64,000 nucleotides of DNA from the NCBI RefSeq assembly GCF_002796985.1, contig NZ_PEKX01000004.1, positions 248,073 to 312,072 on the forward strand, written 5' to 3'. The position numbers and the translations under genes were made by a program. Below the pieces are notes generated by a model. That model was not told the DNA's origin. It ran no database searches and saw only the letters and a program-made list of their open reading frames with translations. The number at the start of each line of letters is the position of its first letter. Position 1 is the stretch's first letter. Positions 33,406-42,049 of this stretch are shown piece after piece. The DNA is from Pseudomonas sp. GTDB lineage: Bacteria > Pseudomonadota > Gammaproteobacteria > Pseudomonadales > Pseudomonadaceae.

Positions 33406-35452
33406 GACGGTCGAGGAACTGTTCGGCCGGCACCGGCTTGCCGAGCAGGAAGCCCTGCAGCGAATCGCAGCCCAGGCGGGTCAGGAAGTTCTGCTGGCCG
33501 GAGGTTTCCACCCCTTCGGCAACGATCCGCAAGTCCAGCGCCTGGCCGAGGGCGACGATCGCCGAGACGATGGCGGCGTCGTCGCTGTCCTGCTCCAGAT
33601 CGCGGACGAAACCGCGGTCGATCTTCAGCTCGTTGGCCGGCAGGCGCTTGAGGTAAAGCAGGCTGGAGTAGCCGGTGCCGAAGTCGTCGATGGACAGGTC
33701 CACGCCCATGTCCGACAGCCTGCCGAGGATTTCCAGGCTGGAATCGGCGTCGCGCATGGCGGTAGTTTCGGTGATCTCCAGGGTCAGGCAGCGTGCCGGC
33801 AACTGGTGGCGCTCCAGCGCGTCGGCCACCGTCTGCACCAGCGCGGCATGGCAGAACTGCAGCGCCGAGAGGTTCACCGCCACCCGCCAGCTTTCGCGAC
33901 CTTGCAGGTACCACAGGCGCATTTGCCGGCAAGCCTCGTCCAGTACCCAGTCACCGATGGGGATGATCAGCCCGGTACGCTCGGCCAGGGCAATGAAGGT
34001 GTCGGGCATCAGCAACCCGCGCTGCGGGTGCTCCCAGCGCAGCAGCGCCTCGGCGCCGATGGGCTCGCCGCTGGCGGCGAACTTGGGCTGGTAATGCAGG
34101 GTGAATTCCCGCCGTTCCAGGGCTGCGCGCAGGTCATGCAGCAGTTGCAGATGGTTGCGCGCATTGGTGTTCATCGACTGCTCGAAGAAGCTGTAGCCGT
34201 TCTTGCCATTGCCCTTGGCGTGGTACATGGCGGCGTCGGCGTTGCGCAGCAGTTCGTGCTGGCTGGCGCCGTCGCCGGGATAGACCACGATGCCGATGCT
34301 GGCGGCGATGCGCAGTTCCTGCCCGGCAACCAGGAACGGCTGGGCCAGCAGGCTGATCTGCTGCCCGGCGACGGTCACTGCGTCCTCGGCCTCGGCCAGT
34401 TCGGCAAGCACCACGAATTCGTCGCCGCCAATGCGCGCCACGGTGTCTTCGCTGCGCAGGCTGTCGCGCAGGCGCTGGGCCACGGCCTTGAGCAGCAGGT
34501 CGCCGACGTGGTGGCCGAAGGCGTCGTTGACCGGTTTGAAGCCGTCCAGGTCGAGGAACATCAGCGCGAAATGCCCGCCGCCGCGCTGCACCTTGCCGAT
34601 CATCTGTTCGATACGGTCTTCCAGCAGGATGCGGTTGGGCAGGCGCGTGAGGTTGTCATGCAAGGCGAGCTGGGTCAGTTCCTGGTTGGCCTGGGCCAGC
34701 GACGAGGTGAGCTGCGCGGTGCGTGATTCCAGGCGCGCATCCAGCACCGAAGTGAGCAGTGCAATACCGATCACCGTCAGGGTGACGATGATGATCAGCA
34801 GCGCCAGCCAGCCGCTGTCCAGGCCGCTGGGGGATGCGCCGCAGAAGCTGCCTTCGGGAAAGCGCGCGGCGGCCATGCCGGTGTAGTGCATGCCGACGAT
34901 GGCCACGCCCATCACCAGCGCGGCTCCACCACGGACCAGACGCACGTAGGGAGTGTTCTGCCGCAGCTTGAAGGCGATCCACAAGGCGGCGCCGGAAGCC
35001 GCCACGGCGATCACCAGCGACAGGCCGAACAGCATCGGGTCGTAGTCGATACCCGGCTGCATCAGCATCGCGTACATGCCCAGGTAGTGCATGCAACTGA
35101 TCCCCGCGCCCATGGCCAGCGCACCGCAAACCAGTTGCCAGAACGGCAGGCGGTCCTGGCTGACCAGCGCCAGGGCGAAGCCCGAGCTGAGCACGGCAAT
35201 GGCCAGCGACAGCAGCGTCAGGGTGAGGTCGTAGCCCAGCGGGATGGGCAGGCTGAAGGCGAGCATGCCGATGAAGTGCATCGACCACACGCCGATGCCC
35301 ATGGCCACCCCGCCGCCGCCGACCCACAACAGCACCGGCCAGCCGCGGGTGGTCGCGATGCGCCCGGCCAGGTCCAGGGCCGTGTAGGACGCCAGCATGG
35401 CGACGCACAGCGAAATCAGGACAAGGGAGGGATCGTAACTACCGGTAAGCAT
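33389..35452 (-). CDS. MHYT-GGDEF-EAL membrane c-di-GMP protein (MucR-like)
   Basis: 687 residues. Seven-helix MHYT sensor domain (about 10-245) with its three repeats SMHFIGML, CMHYLGMY and GMHYTGMA, thought to bind metal and a diatomic gas. GGDEF domain (about 265-430) with an intact IGGDEF signature; EAL domain (about 445-685) with EALLRWEHP, NLSALQF, ITETTAM, DDFGTGYSSL and KIDRGFV. Both catalytic motifs look complete, so synthesis and breakdown of c-di-GMP are both possible. Length and domain order fit P. aeruginosa MucR, which tunes alginate and motility; NbdA is the other MHYT protein but is longer. Confidence 0.93.
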   Translation of the reverse strand: MLTGSYDPSLVLISLCVAMLASYTALDLAGRIATTRGWPVLLWVGGGGVAMGIGVWSMHFIGMLAFSLPIPLGYDLTLTLLSLAIAVLSSGFALALVSQDRLPFWQLVCGALAMGAGISCMHYLGMYAMLMQPGIDYDPMLFGLSLVIAVAASGAALWIAFKLRQNTPYVRLVRGGAALVMGVAIVGMHYTGMAAARFPEGSFCGASPSGLDSGWLALLIIIVTLTVIGIALLTSVLDARLESRTAQLTSSLAQANQELTQLALHDNLTRLPNRILLEDRIEQMIGKVQRGGGHFALMFLDLDGFKPVNDAFGHHVGDLLLKAVAQRLRDSLRSEDTVARIGGDEFVVLAELAEAEDAVTVAGQQISLLAQPFLVAGQELRIAASIGIVVYPGDGASQHELLRNADAAMYHAKGNGKNGYSFFEQSMNTNARNHLQLLHDLRAALERREFTLHYQPKFAASGEPIGAEALLRWEHPQRGLLMPDTFIALAERTGLIIPIGDWVLDEACRQMRLWYLQGRESWRVAVNLSALQFCHAALVQTVADALERHQLPARCLTLEITETTAMRDADSSLEILGRLSDMGVDLSIDDFGTGYSSLLYLKRLPANELKIDRGFVRDLEQDSDDAAIVSAIVALGQALDLRIVAEGVETSGQQNFLTRLGCDSLQGFLLGKPVPAEQFLDRLSVPA

Positions 35453-35543
35453 GGGGGCTCTCTGATGGACTCAAGCACTGATGGCCGCACGCAGTTCATG
35501 CGCGCAAAAGTCCGGGATTCTATCGAAATCCCCTGCCCCGCAA

Positions 35544-36617
35544 CTACTGGCCAGTGGCCCTGTTCGTCGCCAATTTCGCACCATCGTCCTGTTTCAGGCA
35601 GTCCTGGGCCATCCCCCGGCAATTGCGTGCCCAGAGGAAAACCTGCTCACGCTGTCCCGCCGGGTCGTAGTAGGCCAATTGCAACCGCTCCGGGCTGAAG
35701 GCCAGCCGCGCGAACCCGTGCTGCTCAACGGCGAACAGCGTGCCATCGGCCGGAGCGCCCGGCCTGATCCCATCGAGGGTCTGACCGCCGCCGCCGGACA
35801 CCAGCCAGGCCGGTTCGCCGGGGCGGACGATGACCTCCTGGTTGTGCTCGTGGCCCGACAGGTAGAGGTCCACGCCACTGTGCTGCATCGCTGGCAACAG
35901 CTGTTGCAGCAACTCCTGATCATCGCCGTGCTTGCCGCCACTGCTGCGGATCGCGTGGTGGGCCACCACCATCTTCCACAACGGCGCCGGGCCCGGCCGG
36001 GCGAAGGCCGTCTGCAGGAAGCCCGCCTGGCGCTGACGGCCGGCGGCGTCCTCGGAAGTATCCAGGAACACCACGCGCAGCAAGGGGCGGCCCTCGGCCT
36101 CGCCGAAATCGCGCGCATAAAAAGGCTCGGGCATCTGCCAACGAGCGGAGCCCGCGGCCTTGCGGGCGTAGTCCAGCTCGACGGCAGCCGAATCGGGATA
36201 GTCGTGATTGCCCAGCACCGCATAGAACGGCACATGGCTGAGCCAGTGTCCGTGATACACGCGTTCGAACTTGAGCTGCCACTCCGGGTCGTCGAGGCCC
36301 GACAGGGCCTTGCCGTAGAAGTTGTCGCCCAGCAGCAAGACCATGTTCAGCCCGCCTTCCTGCTCGGCCACGCGCTCCATGCCTTCGGCCACGCGCCATT
36401 GCTGCAGGTTGCCGCTGCCCTGGTCGCCCAGCGCCAGCAGGGTTATCTGCGAGGGGCTCTGGCCCGGCACGGGCGTATAGGGCGACGGCGGAACCAGCAC
36501 CATGAAGCCGGCCAGGCACGCCGCCACCACGACCAGTACCACAAGGGCCAACAGCAGGTAGCGCCGGCGATAGCGGCGCGCAGGGGGAGCACTGGGGTGA
36601 GGCAGGTGAACGGACAT
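35544..36617 (-). CDS. Membrane-anchored metallophosphoesterase, copy 1
   Basis: 357 residues: basic cytoplasmic stub, one membrane helix (about 20-42), then a calcineurin-like phosphoesterase domain facing the periplasm. All metal/active-site motifs are present: GDQG (64-67), GDNFY (97-101), GNHD (136-139), AHHA (219-222) and GHEHN (255-259), resembling purple acid phosphatase / TRAP-type enzymes. Divergent from a GT39 glycosyltransferase gene 117 bases away. The pair is repeated at 38189-40855, and the two phosphoesterases match along their length (both have PPSPYTP, GDQG-GNLQQWRVA, GMERVAE). Substrate unknown; a lipid-linked phosphate or pyrophosphate would suit the neighbour. Confidence 0.88.
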   Translation of the reverse strand: MSVHLPHPSAPPARRYRRRYLLLALVVLVVVAACLAGFMVLVPPSPYTPVPGQSPSQITLLALGDQGSGNLQQWRVAEGMERVAEQEGGLNMVLLLGDNFYGKALSGLDDPEWQLKFERVYHGHWLSHVPFYAVLGNHDYPDSAAVELDYARKAAGSARWQMPEPFYARDFGEAEGRPLLRVVFLDTSEDAAGRQRQAGFLQTAFARPGPAPLWKMVVAHHAIRSSGGKHGDDQELLQQLLPAMQHSGVDLYLSGHEHNQEVIVRPGEPAWLVSGGGGQTLDGIRPGAPADGTLFAVEQHGFARLAFSPERLQLAYYDPAGQREQVFLWARNCRGMAQDCLKQDDGAKLATNRATGQ

Positions 36618-36734
36618 GGCGACCCCTGGGGAGTACCGGGCGAGGGTCGCAGTGAATCACCGCGAAGGTTAATTCCGCGTTAACGAAATGTCGCCTATAC
36701 ATGCTGGCATTCTCTTGCACCGACGGAACCTGCC

Positions 36735-38162
36735 ATGCCCCAGCGCCGCCACCTTGTCCTGCTGCTCCTGCTCGGTGGCCTGCTGTTCTTCTGCGCGCTG
36801 GGCAACCACCAGTTGCAGGGCTCCACCGAGCCACGAGTGGCGGGCATCGCGATGGAAATGCACCTCGACCGGGACTGGGTGACGCCGCGCCTGAACGGCC
36901 AAGCATTCCTGGAAAAGCCGCCACTGAGCCTGTGGCTGGACGTCGCCGCCATCCGCCTGTTCGGCCCGACCGCCCTGGCCGTGCGGCTGGCCTCGGCGTT
37001 CGCCGGGCTGTTTTGCGTGCTGCTGCTTTACGGCACGCTCCGGCGTGTTGGTCGACCCACCACGCTGGCGCTGCTCGCCTCGCTCATGCTGATGACCCTG
37101 GCGAGCTTCTGGGCCAATGCCCGCCAGGTCGGCGAGGACGCCCTGCTCAGCCTGGGGGTGACGTTGGCGCTGCTGTCCTTCCTGCAAGCCTGGCTCAAGC
37201 CACCGGGCCGCCCGCGTGATTGGCTGCTGTTCGCCGTGGGGATTGCCCTCTCTACCCTGAGCAAAGGCGTGCTGGGCCTGGCGTTGCCGGGCGTGGTGAT
37301 TTTCGCCTGCCTGCTCTGGGACAGCCTGGCGCGGCGCCGGCTGGAAGTCTCCGCCTGGCTGCGACCGCTGTTGTGGACGCTGCCGGGCCTGTTGCCGCTG
37401 CTGGCCTGGCTGCTGCTGCTCGACCACGACGGCGGCAGCGCAGCGCTGCAGGAAATCCTCTGGACCAACAGTGTCGGGCGCTTCAGCGGCTCGTTCAGCG
37501 AGGCTGGGCATTTCGAGCCCTTCTACTACTACCTGGTGCGCCTGCCGCAGGCCTTCCTGCCGTGGAATATCCTGCTCTACCTGGGCCTCTGGTATTTCCG
37601 CAAACGCCTGGCGCGGGACCGCTATCTGCTGTTCTTCTGCCTGTGGCTGGCGGCGCAGTTCGCCCTGCTCACCCTCGCCTCGAGCAAGCGCATGGTCTAC
37701 CTGATGGCACTGGCCCCGGCAGCGGCGGTGATCGCCGCCGAGTACAGCCATGTTTTCCTGCCGCACTGGCACGCACAGGCGTCGCGGTGGATGCGTGGAG
37801 TCGCTTTGTTCCTGGCACTGCTGGTGCCCACCTGTTACCTGGGCTACGCAATCTGGATCGAACCGCGCGCCGACCAGAAGGAGTCCTTCCTGCCGTTGAC
37901 CGAACGCATCCGCCAGCACCAGATGGCCGGGCGCCAGGTCGCCCTGTTCCAGCCCAGCGAGCGCCTGGCCGGCGCCAGCGTGTTCTACAGCCGCAGCCTG
38001 CTGCCGGCCCTGCAGACCCGCGAGGAGCTGACCGCCTACCTCAACCAGCCGGACCAACACATCGCCCTGCTGGAAAGCGAGAGCGTGCCGCAGGCACCCC
38101 TGAGCGTGCTGCAGCACTTCCGCGTGGGCGAGCGCGACTACTACTTCGTCGGCCAGCAGTAG
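36735..38162 (+). CDS. ArnT-like GT39 glycosyltransferase, copy 1
   Basis: 475 residues, about eleven predicted membrane helices in the N-terminal 400 and a small soluble C-terminal domain. Family marks in the first periplasmic loop: STEPRVAGIAMEM and NGQAFLEKPPLSLW, matching the ArnT/PMT (GT39/GT83) active region that uses undecaprenyl-phosphate sugars. ArnT itself adds aminoarabinose to lipid A and is about 550 residues; this protein is shorter and no arn genes are nearby, so acceptor and sugar are open. Second copy at 39407. Confidence 0.85.
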   Translation: MPQRRHLVLLLLLGGLLFFCALGNHQLQGSTEPRVAGIAMEMHLDRDWVTPRLNGQAFLEKPPLSLWLDVAAIRLFGPTALAVRLASAFAGLFCVLLLYGTLRRVGRPTTLALLASLMLMTLASFWANARQVGEDALLSLGVTLALLSFLQAWLKPPGRPRDWLLFAVGIALSTLSKGVLGLALPGVVIFACLLWDSLARRRLEVSAWLRPLLWTLPGLLPLLAWLLLLDHDGGSAALQEILWTNSVGRFSGSFSEAGHFEPFYYYLVRLPQAFLPWNILLYLGLWYFRKRLARDRYLLFFCLWLAAQFALLTLASSKRMVYLMALAPAAAVIAAEYSHVFLPHWHAQASRWMRGVALFLALLVPTCYLGYAIWIEPRADQKESFLPLTERIRQHQMAGRQVALFQPSERLAGASVFYSRSLLPALQTREELTAYLNQPDQHIALLESESVPQAPLSVLQHFRVGERDYYFVGQQ

Positions 38163-38194
38163 CCGGGAGACAGATCCCCGCTCTGGGGCTACTG
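38157..38194. terminator. Hairpin spanning both convergent stop codons
   Basis: CAGTAGCC (38157-38164) pairs with GGCTACTG (38187-38194), with CCCC/GGGG inside. It links the end of GT39 copy 1 and the end of phosphoesterase copy 2 and could act on both strands; no T run. Confidence 0.45.
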
Positions 38195-39283
38195 CTCAGG
38201 ACTCTCGGAGGAGGCACTGTTCCTCGCCAACTGAGGCGCCTCTTCGGGTTGCAGGCAGCCTTCGGCCATCCCGGTGCAGGAGCGAGCCCAGGTGAAAGGG
38301 TGCGCCTGACCACCATCGGCATCGTAGTAGACCACCTGCGCCTGCCCGGACGTGAAGGCCAGCCGCGCAAAGCCATGCCGGCGCTCGGCGAGCATCACAT
38401 GGGAATCCGGCGACTTGGGCGGCTGCGCCCTGGCTCTCGTCGTATCGAGTTCGTTGCCGCCACCACCGGAGATCAGCCAGGCAGGCTCTCCCGGGTGCAG
38501 GATCACCTGCTGGTTGTGCTCATGGGCGGAGAGGTAGATGTCCACCGCGCTCTGCTGCATGGCCGGCAACAGCAGGTCCATCAGCGGCTGGTTGTTGCCC
38601 CGATCGCCGCCGGCGCGTATCGCATGGTGCGCAACCACCATCTTCCAGATCGGTGCGGCCCCGGGCTTGGCGAAGGACTCCCGCAGGAATTGCGCCTGGC
38701 GCTGCAGGCCGGCGGCGTCCTGGGAGCTGTCGAGGAACACCACGCGCAGCAGCGGGCGCCCGTCCACTTCACCAAAATCCTGCGTGTAGTACCGATCGGG
38801 CATCTTCCAGCGACCGGAACCCAGGCCACGCCGGCCGTACTCCAGCTCCACGGCAGCGGAATCGAAGTCGTGATTGCCAAGTACTGCATAGAACGGCACA
38901 CGCCCAAGCCAGTCGCCCCGATAGACGCGCTCGAACTTGAGCTGCCAGGCAGAATCGCCGACGCCCGACAGGTCCGGGCCATAGAAGTTATCGCCCAGCA
39001 ACATCACCATGTTCAGCCCGCCGACGCTTTCCGCAACCCGCTCCATGCCCCGTGCCACGCGCCATTGCTGCAGGTTACCGGTGCCCTGGTCCCCCAGTGC
39101 CAGAAGCGTGACCTGCGCAGGATTCTGCCCGGATAGCGGCGTGTAAGGCGATGGCGGCACGAAGGCCTGGAAGCCGACCAGGCAGGCCACGATCCCGAGT
39201 AGTGCGGCCAAGATAAGCCACAAGGAGCGCAAAGGCCGTTTACGTGGCTTCTGGAAAAACAGACCTGGAGTATTGCTGAACAT
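38189..39283 (-). CDS. Membrane-anchored metallophosphoesterase, copy 2
   Basis: 364 residues from ATG 39283 with AGGAGG seven bases upstream; open frame further upstream is not part of it. N-terminal membrane helix (PLRSLWLILAALLGIVACLV) then the same calcineurin-like domain as copy 1, with GDQG, GDNFY, GNHD, AHHA and AHEHN in place of GHEHN. Here the first residue of that last motif has become Ala, a small change beside metal ligands. Divergent from GT39 copy 2, 123 bases away. Confidence 0.88.
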   Translation of the reverse strand: MFSNTPGLFFQKPRKRPLRSLWLILAALLGIVACLVGFQAFVPPSPYTPLSGQNPAQVTLLALGDQGTGNLQQWRVARGMERVAESVGGLNMVMLLGDNFYGPDLSGVGDSAWQLKFERVYRGDWLGRVPFYAVLGNHDFDSAAVELEYGRRGLGSGRWKMPDRYYTQDFGEVDGRPLLRVVFLDSSQDAAGLQRQAQFLRESFAKPGAAPIWKMVVAHHAIRAGGDRGNNQPLMDLLLPAMQQSAVDIYLSAHEHNQQVILHPGEPAWLISGGGGNELDTTRARAQPPKSPDSHVMLAERRHGFARLAFTSGQAQVVYYDADGGQAHPFTWARSCTGMAEGCLQPEEAPQLARNSASSESPEQ

Positions 39284-39406
39284 GCCACCCCTCCTGGGGA
39301 TTTTGCGTACAAAAAGTCGGCGCAGTGAATCATCGTGCGCAGAAATTTCGCACTCACGGACACCGCCTGAATCTGCAGGCTTTTCTGATATCCAACGGAA
39401 ATTTCC

Positions 39407-40855
39407 ATGTCTCTTTACCGCCACCTCCTCGTACTGCTCCTACTCGGCGGCCTCCTGTTCTTCTTCGGACTGGGCAACCACCAATTGCACGAATCCACCG
39501 AGCCCAGAGTCGCGGGCATCGCCATGCAGATGTATCTGGACGGGGATTGGGTGATGCCACGCCTGAACGGCATGCCTTTCCTGGAAAAGCCGCCGTTGAG
39601 CCTGTGGCTGGACGTCACCGCCCTGCATCTGGTCGGCCCGACGCCATTGGCCGTTCGCCTGACCTCGGCGTTCTCCGGCCTGTTCTGCGTGCTGCTGCTC
39701 TACGGCGCGCTGCGGCGCGTCAGCCGCGCCCCTGGGCTGGCGCTGCTGGCGGCGCTGATGCTGATGACCCTGGGAAGTTTCTGGGGCAACGTGCGCCAGG
39801 TGGGCGAGGACGCCTTGCTCACCCTTGGCGTGACCCTGGCGCTGCTGTCGTTCCTGCAGGCGTGGCTCGAACCGCCGGGCCGCACACTGCACTGGCTGGG
39901 ATTTGCCACAGGCATCACCATCGCCACTTTGACCAAGGGCATGCTGGGCCTGGCGCTGCCGGGCGTGGTGATTTTCGCCTGCCTGTCCTGGGACAGCCTC
40001 GCGCGGCGCCGCCTCGATATCACCCACTGGCTCCGCCCGCTGCTGTGGACGCTGCTGGGCCTGGTACCGTTGCTGATCTGGCTGTTGTTCCTCTACCGCG
40101 CGGGCGGCAGCGCGGCCCTCAAGGAAATCCTCCTGACCAACAGCGTTGGGCGTTTCGACGGCTCGTTCACCGAGGCCGGGCACTACGAGCCTTTCTACTA
40201 CTACCTGGCACGCCTCCCGGAAGCCTTCCTGCCCTGGAACCTGCTGCTCTACCTGGGGCTATGGCGCCTGCGCAAACGGCTGGCCGGCGACCGCTACCTG
40301 CTGTTCTTCTATCTCTGGCTGGCCGCGCAGTTCGCGCTGCTCACCCTCGCCTCCAGCAAGCGCATGGTCTACCTGACATCGCTGGCGCCGGCCGCCGCGG
40401 TCATCGCCGCCGAGTGCGCCAGGGAGCTGCTGCAGCGCTGGCGCACCCGCCATGGCGATCCTGCGGCCTGGATTCGCCACCTTGGCCTGGGCCTGGCACT
40501 GGTGATTCCGGCCTGCTATCTGGGCTACGCGCAATGGGGCGCTCCGCGTGTCGACCAACGTGAGTCCTTCCTGCCGTTGACCGAGCAGATACGCCAGCAC
40601 CAGCAAGCCGGGCGCAAGGTCATGCTGTTCCAGCCCAGCGAGCGCCTGGCGGGTGCCAGCGTGTTCTATACCCGTAGCGTGCTGCCGGAGCTCAAGACCA
40701 CCGAGGAGCTGGTGGCCTTCGTGAGCCAGGCAGATGCCAACGTTGCCGTACTGGAGAGCCAGTCTCCTCCCCAGGCACCGCTGAAGGTGCTGCAACGCTT
40801 CAGCGTCGGCTCGCGTGACTACTACTTCGTCGGCCGGCAACCCGCGCAAGATTGA
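39407..40855 (+). CDS. ArnT-like GT39 glycosyltransferase, copy 2
   Basis: 482 residues and co-linear with copy 1 from end to end (start LLVLLLLGGLLFF, loop STEPRVAGIAMQM and FLEKPPLSLWLDV, end FQPSERLAGASVFY and RDYYFVG). Many helices conserved; differences cluster in the second half. Same functional reading as copy 1. A perfect 22-base palindrome follows ten bases after its stop. Confidence 0.85.
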   Translation: MSLYRHLLVLLLLGGLLFFFGLGNHQLHESTEPRVAGIAMQMYLDGDWVMPRLNGMPFLEKPPLSLWLDVTALHLVGPTPLAVRLTSAFSGLFCVLLLYGALRRVSRAPGLALLAALMLMTLGSFWGNVRQVGEDALLTLGVTLALLSFLQAWLEPPGRTLHWLGFATGITIATLTKGMLGLALPGVVIFACLSWDSLARRRLDITHWLRPLLWTLLGLVPLLIWLLFLYRAGGSAALKEILLTNSVGRFDGSFTEAGHYEPFYYYLARLPEAFLPWNLLLYLGLWRLRKRLAGDRYLLFFYLWLAAQFALLTLASSKRMVYLTSLAPAAAVIAAECARELLQRWRTRHGDPAAWIRHLGLGLALVIPACYLGYAQWGAPRVDQRESFLPLTEQIRQHQQAGRKVMLFQPSERLAGASVFYTRSVLPELKTTEELVAFVSQADANVAVLESQSPPQAPLKVLQRFSVGSRDYYFVGRQPAQD

Positions 40856-40864
40856 CCCAAAGCC

Positions 40865-40886
40865 GCCCCTCTCGGCCGAGAGGGGC
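40865..40886. terminator. Perfect palindrome after GT39 copy 2
   Basis: GCCCCTCTC / GAGAGGGGC with GGCC centre. No T run, but its place between the GT39 stop and the FUSC start suggests transcript end or processing, and it argues against the earlier FUSC start at 40852. Confidence 0.6.
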
Positions 40887-40929
40887 TACCCTTGCTGCAT
40901 CGCCACCGCCCGCACAGGAGCCGCTTCCC

Positions 40930-42018
40930 TTGGCGAAGCAACCTTCGATCCTCACCTTGCCCTTCCGCCGCCTGGCCAACCCCTACACCCGCTACCGCTA
41001 CGCCGCCTGGATCCACTGTGTGCGCGTCGGCCTGGCGCTGCTCGCCTCGATGCTGCTGACCAGCGCGCTGAAGCTGCCCCATGGCCTGTGGGCCTCGGTG
41101 ACGGTGCTGGTGGTGATGGGCGGGCTGGTGCACCAGGGGACGATTCGCGGCAAATCCTACGAGCGGGTCATGGGCACGCTGGTAGGCGCAGCACTGGGCC
41201 TCTGCGTGATCGCGGTCTATGACCAGACGCGATCGCTCACCCTCACCTACCTGCTGATGTCGATCCTCGGCGCCGCCTCGGCCTTCTACGCGATCCGCCG
41301 GCCCGGCTATGTGGCGCTACTGGCGGGGATCACGATGTGCATCGTCGCCGGCCCCGGCGAGACCGGTTTCACCGAAGGGTTGTGGCGTTCGGCCAACGTA
41401 CTGATCGGCGTCGCCGTGGCCCTGGCGTTCTCGCAGATCTACCCGTTGCGCGCGGTCTACGTCTGGCGCTACCTGCTCTCGGACAACCTGCGGGCCTGCG
41501 CGCGGATGTACGGGCAGCTCTCCTCCAACCACGACTTCACCGCCGAGCATTTCGCCCGCCAGCTGGAGGAGCTGGACCACCGTCTGGTGGCGTCACGCGC
41601 GCACCTGGGGCCGGTATCACGGGAGACCGGCATGCCGCTGCGCGAGCTGGAGATGCTGCAGCGCATCCACCGCGCCATCATGGGCACCCTGGAATCGCTG
41701 ATCGCCTCCCGGCAGTTCGCCGCGCAGGCCGGGGAGATAGAACCGGTGCCGGCCAGTCTCGACACGCACCGGCAGATCATCGGCCGCTTGTTGCTGCAAT
41801 CGGCCCATGCCTTGAAGTTCAGCCGCACCAGCAAGCTGGTGCAGGCCTGCCAGGGCCTGGAAAGCCTGCCGATGCGGCCGCACAACCTGACCGACTCCTT
41901 CGAGAAGCAGGGGTTCTACTGGCTCACCCTGCGCCTCTACGAGCAGGTGGAGATGCTCTCGGAAAAACTCGCCAGCACCTCCGAACACTGGAACATCCAG
42001 AGCCGCGACCGGGCCTGA
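40930..42018 (+). CDS. FUSC-family inner-membrane protein (aromatic acid exporter-like)
   Basis: 362 residues from TTG 40930, which has GGAG nine bases upstream; the frame can be extended to TTG 40852, but that would cross the palindrome and reread low-complexity Ser/Pro/Arg. Six predicted helices in the N-terminal half (about 25-185, including YAAWIHCVRVGLALLASMLL and GLWASVTVLVVMGGLVHQGT), the fusaric acid resistance / ArAE family pattern, followed by a long soluble helical C-terminus. Such proteins export weak aromatic acids or, as YccS-like proteins, act in envelope stress. Substrate unknown. Confidence 0.8.
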   Translation: MAKQPSILTLPFRRLANPYTRYRYAAWIHCVRVGLALLASMLLTSALKLPHGLWASVTVLVVMGGLVHQGTIRGKSYERVMGTLVGAALGLCVIAVYDQTRSLTLTYLLMSILGAASAFYAIRRPGYVALLAGITMCIVAGPGETGFTEGLWRSANVLIGVAVALAFSQIYPLRAVYVWRYLLSDNLRACARMYGQLSSNHDFTAEHFARQLEELDHRLVASRAHLGPVSRETGMPLRELEMLQRIHRAIMGTLESLIASRQFAAQAGEIEPVPASLDTHRQIIGRLLLQSAHALKFSRTSKLVQACQGLESLPMRPHNLTDSFEKQGFYWLTLRLYEQVEMLSEKLASTSEHWNIQSRDRA

Positions 42019-42049
42019 GCCCGGCCGCGCTGCTCTCATCAAGCGCCTA

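Noticed and set aside
35481..36683. 400-codon plus-strand frame opposite phosphoesterase copy 1
   Set aside because: Shadow of the real gene; no domain, skewed to Arg/His/Gln.
40852..40929. FUSC start at TTG 40852
   Set aside because: Would run through a perfect palindrome and Ser/Pro/Arg filler; TTG 40930 has a ribosome site.
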